NCBI RefSeq assembly: GCF_014637345.1
Contig: NZ_BMEX01000002.1
Coordinates: 260,359 to 324,358, forward strand
DNA from: Kroppenstedtia guangzhouensis
GTDB lineage: Bacteria > Bacillota > Bacilli > Thermoactinomycetales > DSM-45169
DNA length: 64,000 nt
Reading direction: 5' to 3'
Below the pieces are notes generated by a model. It did no database searches. It saw only the letters and a list, made by a program, of their open reading frames with translations, and had not been told where the DNA came from. The position numbers and the translations under genes are program-made. Shown here one piece after another: positions 57,653-64,000 of the stretch; within the stretch, counting starts at the first letter, position 1; the number at the start of each line of letters is the position of its first letter.

Positions 57653-58515
57653 GGAACCGTCACTTCCGCTCCGGTTTTCAAATCATGCGGTGGATTGATG
57701 ATAATCTCATCTTTCCCGGCCAAACCGGACCGGATTTCCACCCGGTTGCCATCGGAAATCCCCGGGTCCACCTCTTTCCAGATTGCCCGGTTGTTCTCCA
57801 CTACAAAGACTCCGTCCTTGTCATCCTTTCGAACCAATGCCTTCTGAGTAACGGACTTTACCGTTTGTTCATCCGTCCGGATCGATGCCATCAGCCGGGA
57901 ACCCAGCTTCAGAGGAATTTTTTGATCCAAACGGATTTCCACTTCATATTTGATCTGATCCGACTCTTTTCCCGCTCCCTCCACCCCGGAGTTCTTGGGC
58001 AGTTGGGCAACACGGCTGATTTTCCCGGTCCATTCCCGGCTGGGATCCGCATCCCATTTCAAGGTGACCCGTTGTCCTCTTTTCACTTTTAAGGCATCAT
58101 ATTCTGTCACATCCGCCTGGACTACCAATTGGTTCATATCAGCGACCACCACCGCCGGTTGACGGTCGTCACCGGTCGATCCCGGTGGGTTCACCTGAAT
58201 CACGGTGCCGCGGAGATTGCTTTTTACCCGCTGGGAAGGGTTTTTGTACTGTAAAATCCCTTTCCCTTTGTTCACTTTGTCCCCCTCGTCCACCAGAATT
58301 TTATCAAACTCCCCCATTTCCGGCCGGTAATAGATGGTCTGCATCTCTTTTGGCATCAAACTGCCAGAAGTGGTAATCTCTTCATGAATCGCGGTTTTCT
58401 TCAATTTTTCCGTTTTGACTTCCACTTTTTGTGCCTGATTTTTAAGGGCGGCGGCACCCACCGCCAGTCCGATCAGGAGAACAACCCCCAAGCCGATCAA
58501 TGTTTTTTTATTCAT
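57649..58515 (-). CDS. yknX: Membrane-fusion adaptor protein YknX
   Basis: A 288-residue HlyD/MacA-type adaptor. An N-terminal transmembrane anchor (residues 5-24) is followed by a lipoyl-like half motif (VDEGDKVNKGKGILQY) and beta-barrel segments (VTLKWDADPSREWTGKISRV). The long coiled-coil hairpin of Gram-negative MacA is missing, as is usual in Firmicutes YknX. It should sit on the outer face of the membrane and link the permease to its substrate. It lies 24 bases after yknW. Confidence 0.88.
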   Translation of the reverse strand: MNKKTLIGLGVVLLIGLAVGAAALKNQAQKVEVKTEKLKKTAIHEEITTSGSLMPKEMQTIYYRPEMGEFDKILVDEGDKVNKGKGILQYKNPSQRVKSNLRGTVIQVNPPGSTGDDRQPAVVVADMNQLVVQADVTEYDALKVKRGQRVTLKWDADPSREWTGKISRVAQLPKNSGVEGAGKESDQIKYEVEIRLDQKIPLKLGSRLMASIRTDEQTVKSVTQKALVRKDDKDGVFVVENNRAIWKEVDPGISDGNRVEIRSGLAGKDEIIINPPHDLKTGAEVTVP

Positions 58516-58539
58516 TTTCTTCCCCCATCAAGGTTCGTT

Positions 58540-59247
58540 TTATGGTGCCATCGAGTCGGCCATTTCCCCCAAAGCGGTAAACCCGGCCATCATCAAGAGA
58601 GTCACACCAAAGATGATCAGAGCGATAGCCCAGCCTTTGCCTTTGGATAACCGACCAACGATGGACAAACCACTCGCAGTTAAGATCAATTCCCAAATGG
58701 CAAAAATTTCAATCCCACCCAACAATCCCTTGAGAAAACCCTCAGCGGAAACAAAAGCACTCAGACTGGTGGGAAGTGTTTCCGGGTCGGTTCCACCGCC
58801 ACCTGTCACCCACAGATAAACCATGTAGATCAAGCTGCTGAGAACTGGCAGCAAATACAGATGAGTATTCAATGAAAAGAGCTGTTTAAATGAGGCTTCT
58901 CCCCGAAACAACATCATAAACAGCCAATGAAACAAACTTCGTAACAAGAGAAGAACCGGGGTGCCGATCACCCCCCCAAACAGCATGCTTCCAATAGTGA
59001 TGGCTGTAAAAGCTTCAGGTGGAAGTCCAGCCTCCTCCACCCCCGCCTTTTCCATATAGATGGGATTCTCAACCAAGGCCAAACCTGTAAGTGAAAGAAT
59101 AATGACACTCAGTACCATCAAGATGGTAAGCGCCATTCCAAACCGGGGTTTTTCCCGGATCCGCTCAAACTGTTCAGTCGGCGAAAACAAAACCCCAAGC
59201 AATGAAGGCTTTCTCACCTCGGATGAAGAAGTCTGTACATCGGACAA
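58540..59247 (-). CDS. yknW: Yip1-family membrane protein YknW
   Basis: A 235-residue membrane protein with a short cytoplasmic N-terminus carrying the Yip1-family entry motif LLGVLFSPTEQFERIREKP and five predicted helices (about 38-58, 85-105, 110-125, 145-165, 205-228). In Bacillus the Yip1 protein YknW associates with YknXYZ and is needed for SdpC protection. Here it heads the operon in the same position. The start is a TTG at 59247, chosen because AAAAAAGGAGG lies eight bases before it and the sequence from there matches a plausible N-terminus. Confidence 0.82.
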   Translation of the reverse strand: MSDVQTSSSEVRKPSLLGVLFSPTEQFERIREKPRFGMALTILMVLSVIILSLTGLALVENPIYMEKAGVEEAGLPPEAFTAITIGSMLFGGVIGTPVLLLLRSLFHWLFMMLFRGEASFKQLFSLNTHLYLLPVLSSLIYMVYLWVTGGGGTDPETLPTSLSAFVSAEGFLKGLLGGIEIFAIWELILTASGLSIVGRLSKGKGWAIALIIFGVTLLMMAGFTALGEMADSMAP

Positions 59248-59394
59248 GCGGCAAACCTCCTTTTTTCATCATCCTCGCTTTATTCCATTCCGTTCACAAA
59301 CATCGTAACACAGGACCTTTGCAACCATATCAAAAAAGTTTTGCAAAAATGTACCTCCTATCCAAACATGATGATCAGCCATATTTCAGGTGGT

Positions 59395-59501
59395 AAGATC
59401 GTGTTCTACCACACGACTGTTGCACCTATCGTGCACCAATCTCGCCTTTTCTCTCCCGGCCTCGCTGCGACAGTTCACGCTCCCTTTTCATTGTCCATTT
59501 T
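59395..59501 (-). repeat. Copy B of the 107-nt repeated leader element
   Basis: This is the second copy of the element at 55294-55400. It begins ten bases after the histidine kinase stop codon and ends about 150 bases before yknW, so it could be a 3' end for the two-component operon or a leader for yknWXYZ. On the minus strand GTGGTA-n11-TACCAC (crossing the 3' border) and ACTGT...ACAGT can pair, and these pairings are not shared exactly by copy A. The remaining bases up to yknW hold no other recognisable feature. Confidence 0.6.
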
Positions 59502-59510
59502 CAGTTCCGC

Positions 59511-61472
59511 TCAATCACTTCCCTCCCCATCCGTCACGGCAAAAGAGAGGATCACTTGTGTTCCTTCCCCTTCCTCGCTTTGCACAGATACCTCGGCCCC
59601 CATTCGCTCACTCCATTCCTTGACAAGAGCCAGACCGATCCCCGCTCCCTCATAGACCCCGCTGGTGACACGTCCTCGGTAATAACGTTGGAACACATGA
59701 GCCACCTCTTCTTCGCACATTCCGGATCCGGTATCAGCCACGATCAACAGCACACGGTCTTGATCCTCTTCTGCTGACAGACTGACCAGCCCCCCTTCCG
59801 GAGTATGCCGCAGAGCATTCCGGAGCAGATTGTGCAAGATCTGCCGCAGACGGACAGGATCCGCAATGATCTGCCGGTCACTCTCCAGCAGGGACAATTC
59901 CAAAGAAATCTTCTTCTCCCGCCAAGCGATGGGCTGAAAGGTTTCGAACACTTCCTGTAACAAGCCGTCCGGATGAAGCAACTCCCGTAAAAACGGCTCA
60001 TTCTCATCCTGCTCATCTTTTGTGGCCAGCATAAACAATTCATCAATCATCTGTTGCAACCGATCCAACTCCCTGCGGAACAGATCCTGGTTTCCCAGCT
60101 CTCCCTTCATCTCCCCGACTTCCAGACATCCTTTCAATATCGCTACAGGTGTTCGTAATTCATGGGAGACATCCGCCATAAACTTCTTTTTTTGACGCAG
60201 TAGCGTCTCCACCTGTTCTTTCTCTTTTTCCAACTTCCAGGTCGCCTCTTGCAACGAAGCAGCTACTTGATTCAGCTGATCACTCATCGTCCCCAACTCG
60301 TCCGGCCAATCGGTCGCGATCCGGTGATTCAGTCTGCCCTTGGACCACTCCGACGACGCAACCCTCACTTTTTCAAATCGTCGGGTCAAGACCCGGGCAC
60401 GAAGGTAGGCAAAAAAGGAAGCGATCAGCATGGCCACGATCAAAAAGAGAAAAACACCGCCAAAAGAAACAGCCAAAAACAGAATAAAGATCATAATCAT
60501 GGAGGAAATTTGCAACACCGGTTCGATCTGTTTCTCCAGCACCACAACCCCGACCACCCGGTACTGATCGTCCCAAACCGGAGCCACTGCCAGATGGGTG
60601 GAAGCATTCAGATTTTCTGAACGGGCAACCCCTCCCTGCAGGGATTTTCGAACCAGCTTCTCTTCCCTTCCGGCAGCTCGGGGAGGATCCCCGACCACCC
60701 GGTCGCCCTTCCGATCATAAAGCCTCCAGTGACGCTCCTTGGTCACATTGTCAAAATACCAAAAAGGAAAGGGACCCTGGGCCTCCTTCAGCTGATTCAC
60801 CCATCGTTGTAAATCCTTTTCCGAGGTCCCCGACTGCAAAAGAGGTGAGGTCCAAGTCGCCGCTTCCTTTGCTTGATTCACCCCGCTCAGGTTTTTCGGC
60901 ATTCCCCAGGTCACCTGATACACCATCCAAACGACCGCACAGAGCCAAAAAAGCAGAACCAACATCATAATGTGGGACAGAGTGAATTGTCGAACCAGCT
61001 TCCTCCGTGTCCACTGCAAAAACCGAAACCAACTCCAAAAGACCAAACGATTGCCGGCAATCAACAGAAATAAAATGAAAAAGCTGATCAGGTAGGCGAA
61101 GACTTTACTCATCCCCCCCTGATCCTCCATGAAGTACTCATACAATTCCGGATAACTGTTTCCCATCATCTCTTGGAAAAACAACCATTCCAACACTTCA
61201 TTCAATATGATTTGAGACAGGGATAACAATGATAGAAACCAAAACCAATAACGAATCCGCACCCAGATGGTGCCTGCTTTGCGCCGAAGCCGGTAAGCCG
61301 GCCAGATTACCTGCCAAATGAAGATCGCCAGGAAGAAAACAAAATACCATCCGATCTGGACGACGGCCTGCGGCGGCCAAATCATCACCAAGACGATCGA
61401 AAAGACCATGGGAAGATTGGTTTCCACAGAAGTGCGCCAAATCCCCGCTCCCCACATCCCTTTGGGGTTCAT
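59511..61472 (-). CDS. Membrane sensor histidine kinase
   Basis: A 653-residue kinase. The N-terminal 200 residues contain about five helices. An extracytoplasmic segment of about 120 residues (200-320) follows, then another pair of helices, a HAMP-like region with a coiled coil (QEATWKLEKEKEQVETLL), and the transmitter: H-box FMADVSHELRTPVAIL near 405, N-box NLLRNALRHTPEGG, G1 DTGSGM and G2 GAGIGLAL. The multi-helix N-terminus is longer than in common two-helix sensors and may itself sense a membrane signal. The gene overlaps the response regulator stop by ATGA. It lies directly upstream of yknWXYZ, whose transcription it could control. Confidence 0.88.
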   Translation of the reverse strand: MNPKGMWGAGIWRTSVETNLPMVFSIVLVMIWPPQAVVQIGWYFVFFLAIFIWQVIWPAYRLRRKAGTIWVRIRYWFWFLSLLSLSQIILNEVLEWLFFQEMMGNSYPELYEYFMEDQGGMSKVFAYLISFFILFLLIAGNRLVFWSWFRFLQWTRRKLVRQFTLSHIMMLVLLFWLCAVVWMVYQVTWGMPKNLSGVNQAKEAATWTSPLLQSGTSEKDLQRWVNQLKEAQGPFPFWYFDNVTKERHWRLYDRKGDRVVGDPPRAAGREEKLVRKSLQGGVARSENLNASTHLAVAPVWDDQYRVVGVVVLEKQIEPVLQISSMIMIFILFLAVSFGGVFLFLIVAMLIASFFAYLRARVLTRRFEKVRVASSEWSKGRLNHRIATDWPDELGTMSDQLNQVAASLQEATWKLEKEKEQVETLLRQKKKFMADVSHELRTPVAILKGCLEVGEMKGELGNQDLFRRELDRLQQMIDELFMLATKDEQDENEPFLRELLHPDGLLQEVFETFQPIAWREKKISLELSLLESDRQIIADPVRLRQILHNLLRNALRHTPEGGLVSLSAEEDQDRVLLIVADTGSGMCEEEVAHVFQRYYRGRVTSGVYEGAGIGLALVKEWSERMGAEVSVQSEEGEGTQVILSFAVTDGEGSD

Positions 61473-62179
61473 GCTTCAGAACCTTTCCCCGGGTTGAATT
61501 TATAGCCGGTTCCCCAGACCGTTTCAATCGTTTTTCCGTAGATCCCCATTTTTTTGCGCAACCGGGAAATTTGGGTATCCACGGTGCGATCATTCTCCAG
61601 ATAATCTGCCCGCCAGATCCGATCCATCAAATAAGCCCGGCTGAACACCCGACCGGGATAAGAAAGAAACAGCTCCAACAGCTCATACTCTTTGGGAGTC
61701 AAAACCAAGAGCTGTTCTTCCAACTTCACTTCCCGCCTTTCCCGGTCCAACTGCATAAACGGAAAGGAGAGCACCCCATCTTCACAAGTGGACTCCGACC
61801 GTTCCTTCCCGAAGGCTGCCCGACGCAACAATGCCCGGACACGGGCTTTCAGCTCCCGGGTACTGAAGGGCTTGGTCATATAATCATCCGCCCCCACTTC
61901 CAGCCCCCATACCTTTTCCATTTCATCTCCTCTGGCCGTCAACATCATCACGGGAACAATCGAGGTCTCCCGGATTTTTCGGCAGACTTCCACCCCGTCC
62001 ATCCGGGGCAACATCCAGTCCAGGATCACCAGATCCGGTTGTTCCTGCATCCACATCCGGTACCCTTCTTCACCATCAGAAGCCACTGAGACCCGATGTC
62101 CCTCCAGATGGAGCTGTTCCGAAATAAGTTGGCCCAATCTTTCTTCATCCTCAACCAGTAAAATATGAGACAAGTCCAT
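61469..62179 (-). CDS. OmpR-family response regulator
   Basis: A 236-residue regulator. The receiver has the acidic pair in LLVEDEE, the phosphorylated Asp in DLVILDWMLPRMDG near residue 53, and the conserved Lys in DDYMTKPFS near 104. The C-terminal winged helix (LTPKEYELLELFLSYPGRVFSR, then RTVDTQISRLRKK) binds DNA. It is translated with the kinase gene that overlaps it. A TTGTCA/TAGAAG pair about 30 bases upstream of the start is a weak promoter candidate. Confidence 0.92.
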   Translation of the reverse strand: MDLSHILLVEDEERLGQLISEQLHLEGHRVSVASDGEEGYRMWMQEQPDLVILDWMLPRMDGVEVCRKIRETSIVPVMMLTARGDEMEKVWGLEVGADDYMTKPFSTRELKARVRALLRRAAFGKERSESTCEDGVLSFPFMQLDRERREVKLEEQLLVLTPKEYELLELFLSYPGRVFSRAYLMDRIWRADYLENDRTVDTQISRLRKKMGIYGKTIETVWGTGYKFNPGKGSEA

Positions 62180-62307
62180 TCACTCTCTTTTCAAGAAGAT
62201 ATTTCTTCTATCAGTATAACGGAATATGACAAGGGAGAGATACAGCCCCGAAACAGGATCGAACATGGAGCATTTACGATCCCAGCCCATCGACAACAAA
62301 TCCTCTT

Positions 62308-62343
62308 CTAAAAAAGAAAAAGCCATCTCCAGAAGGAGTGACT
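62308..62343 (-). terminator. Intrinsic terminator of the FecCD permease operon
   Basis: On the minus strand AGTCACTCC pairs with GGAGATGGCT (one bulged A, loop TTCT) at 62321-62343 and is followed by TTTTTC and TTTTTT. It lies seven bases after the permease stop. Confidence 0.8.
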
Positions 62344-62349
62344 TTCACA

Positions 62350-63369
62350 TTAGTATCCCAGGCGATTTTTGAATAACAGATAGATAAAGTAAGGAGCACC
62401 AATAAGTGACACAATCACCCCAGCCGGTACTCCTTCCGGGTCGACAAGGTTGCGTCCAATGGTATCTGCCACCAGCAATAGCCAGCCACCGAGCAACAGA
62501 CAGATCGGCAGATATAACTGCGTCCGGTGTCCGATGACAGCTTTGGCCAAATGGGGAGCCATCAGTCCAACAAAGGCAATCCCTCCCGTCACCGAAGTCG
62601 CCGCGGCTGCCAAGGCGACAGCCGCAAGCAGAAGCAGGAGGCGCTCCCGGTTCAGCTGCAGCCCGACTCCAATCGCCACCGCTTCATCCATGGAGAGAAG
62701 GTTCATCTGATTCGATTTGATCCAGACAAATGGAACCAAGATCAAAAGCCATGGAAAAACCGCCCACACAAAGGGCCAATCCACTCCCCAAACAGATCCG
62801 GCCAGCCATTTCGCGATGAAATCAACTTTTTGTCGTTCCGCTGAAGAAATGAGAATGATCATCATCCCGGAAAGAGCGGCGGAGAATCCCACCCCGATCA
62901 ATATCAGACGCATCGGCTGCAATCCTGTGCGTCTTCCATAAGCCAACACATAAATGACTGAGGCAGTCACAAGGGCTCCCACAAAGGCGACAAAGGGAAT
63001 CGCATAGGCAAAGTTCCCCACCTCCAGCGGGGCAAACAAGAAGAAGACGGTGATCGCCACACCGGCGCCAGAGTTAATGCCGATCGTTCCCGGATCTGCC
63101 AAATCATTGCGAGTCACCGATTGCAGGATCCCACCGGACAAAGCGAGGGCCATCCCTGCCAAGCATGTGATCAAGAGTCGGGGGAGGCGAACAGAAAAGA
63201 GAATGAACTCTTCTTTAAAAGTTCCCAGACCGATCAAGGTTGGAATCAGACGATCATAGGATAAAGATGCGGGTCCCCACCCCATGCCGATCACCATGGT
63301 GAAAAGAATCAAAGCAAAGAGCATATAAATCCAACGTTTTTGCTTGCGCCGGAGGGAAGTCGGGATCAC
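62350..63369 (-). CDS. FecCD-family iron-siderophore ABC permease
   Basis: A 339-residue polytopic permease of the BtuC/FecCD type with about nine to ten helices. It carries the usual family segments VRLPRLLITCLAGMALALSGGILQ near residue 60, DPGTIGINSGAG, and the coupling region GGIAFVGLMAPHLAK near 265. It would form half of the transmembrane pore of a ferric siderophore importer. The start overlaps the stop of the preceding permease gene (ATGA), so the two halves are co-translated. The binding protein and ATPase are not in the window. It is separated from the antibiotic cluster by the two-component and ykn operons, so a link is unlikely. Confidence 0.9.
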   Translation of the reverse strand: MIPTSLRRKQKRWIYMLFALILFTMVIGMGWGPASLSYDRLIPTLIGLGTFKEEFILFSVRLPRLLITCLAGMALALSGGILQSVTRNDLADPGTIGINSGAGVAITVFFLFAPLEVGNFAYAIPFVAFVGALVTASVIYVLAYGRRTGLQPMRLILIGVGFSAALSGMMIILISSAERQKVDFIAKWLAGSVWGVDWPFVWAVFPWLLILVPFVWIKSNQMNLLSMDEAVAIGVGLQLNRERLLLLLAAVALAAAATSVTGGIAFVGLMAPHLAKAVIGHRTQLYLPICLLLGGWLLLVADTIGRNLVDPEGVPAGVIVSLIGAPYFIYLLFKNRLGY

Positions 63370-64000
63370 GGGAACGCTTGACCTCCTTTACGGACAATGA
63401 TGAGAAAGAAGGGCAATCCGACCATGGCCAAAATCGCCACCACCGGGGTTTCATATGGAGCTTGGATCGTCCGTCCAAGTGTGTCCGCAAGCAACATCAA
63501 GGTGGCGCCGATGATCGCAGCAGACGGGATGATCAGACGATAATCCACTCCCACGATGGATCGAACAATATGGGGGACCACCAGGCCGACAAATACCAGA
63601 TTTCCAGCCAATGAAACAGCTGCTCCTGCCAATAAAATGGTAATGACAAAGAGAATCGATTTGATATGTTGCGTCTTTTGCCCCAGTCCTACTGCGATCT
63701 CTTCGTTTAAACTGAGTATGGTCAGCTGACGCGAAAAGTAAATCGCCCCAAGGATCCCGACAAAGATGACCGGCATCACCCAATATAGCTGATTCCACGT
63801 CGTTCCGATCAATCCACCAGCTGTCCACATCGATACATCCTTTGAAATTTTGAAAATAAGGGCGACTCCCTCTGCCACCGCAAAAAAAAATGTAGAAACG
63901 GCCGCTCCCGCCAATACGAGGTGAAAAGGTGAAGCCCCCCCTTTTCGCATGGCACTCAATCCCCAAACGATCAACGAACCTGTCCCGGCTCCGATGAAAC
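63366..64000 (-). CDS. FecCD-family iron-siderophore ABC permease, C-terminal part (cut by window edge)
   Basis: The reading frame stays open to the window edge, so only the last 211 or so residues are visible. The family segments SAMRKGGASPFHLVLAGAAVS, LAGNLVFVGLVVPHIVRSIVG and a C-terminal helix ending in a short basic tail are present. It is the partner of the next permease, which it overlaps by four bases. Confidence 0.88.
   Translation of the reverse strand, partial: FIGAGTGSLIVWGLSAMRKGGASPFHLVLAGAAVSTFFFAVAEGVALIFKISKDVSMWTAGGLIGTTWNQLYWVMPVIFVGILGAIYFSRQLTILSLNEEIAVGLGQKTQHIKSILFVITILLAGAAVSLAGNLVFVGLVVPHIVRSIVGVDYRLIIPSAAIIGATLMLLADTLGRTIQAPYETPVVAILAMVGLPFFLIIVRKGGQAFP

Noticed and set aside
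59395-59501. T-box riboswitch as explanation of the repeated 107-nt element
   Set aside because: There is some likeness to T-box stem I (AGCGAG, TGGTGC, GAAC segments), but the antiterminator sequence TGGNACCGCG is absent in both copies, no terminator follows, and the downstream genes are not amino-acid related.
1-64000. CRISPR arrays, rRNA, tRNA genes, insertion sequences
   Set aside because: None seen on reading. The repeated segments in the cluster are homologous A, C and KS domains rather than mobile DNA.

Overview
The window looks like a chromosomal piece of a spore-forming member of the Bacillales. It holds the N-terminal part of sporulation sigma factor K and an operon in the order and style of Bacillus yknWXYZ. 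Moderate-to-high GC and AGGAGG-type ribosome binding sites would suit a Thermoactinomycetaceae- or Paenibacillus-like organism, but that is only an inference. Every gene I can support lies on the minus strand, so transcription runs from high to low coordinates.

Positions 768-55251 form a large hybrid NRPS/PKS gene cluster. One long, tightly coupled operon runs from a carbamoyltransferase (54283-55251) and a truncated SbnB-like remnant, through a giant TE-ending NRPS (42561-53951) and a set of extender-unit genes (34677-42534), to three megasynthase genes (10977-34677) and a luciferase-like monooxygenase (9940-10977). A second transcription unit with its own apparent promoter near 9670 carries a peptidase-ABC exporter fusion (6315-9395), an FkbH-type HAD protein (5269-6318) and a C-A(Asn)-PCP-E initiation module (768-5249).

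The inferred logic resembles zwittermicin A. The cluster encodes parts for both hydroxymalonyl-ACP (FkbH protein, ACP, acyl-CoA dehydrogenase, 3-hydroxyacyl-CoA dehydrogenase) and aminomalonyl-ACP (serine-activating A domain, second ACP, second dehydrogenase). It also has a discrete acyltransferase and a PKS module whose own AT is degenerate. An N-acyl-D-asparagine cap would be added by the initiation module and removed on export by the ClbP-like peptidase fused to the ABC transporter. A GNAT acetyltransferase would give a second layer of self-protection. The proposed colinear order is Asn NRPS -> C-A-PCP-KS-AT-KR-ACP -> KS-AT0-KR-ACP-KS-AT-KR-ACP-C -> A-PCP-C-A-PCP -> BtrH-like-PCP-(C-A-PCP)x3-TE. 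The last protein starts with a BtrH-like papain-fold acyltransferase domain followed by an orphan carrier protein, which is the most unusual part of the system. I do not recognise the product; it should be a new amino-polyol peptide-polyketide.

Upstream of the cluster (55761-62179) are yknZ, yknY, yknX and yknW, a MacAB-like efflux operon, and then an OmpR-family two-component system. Two tandem FecCD-type siderophore permease genes (62350-64000) follow, the outer one cut by the window edge. A 107-nt intergenic element occurs twice, before the carbamoyltransferase and before yknW.
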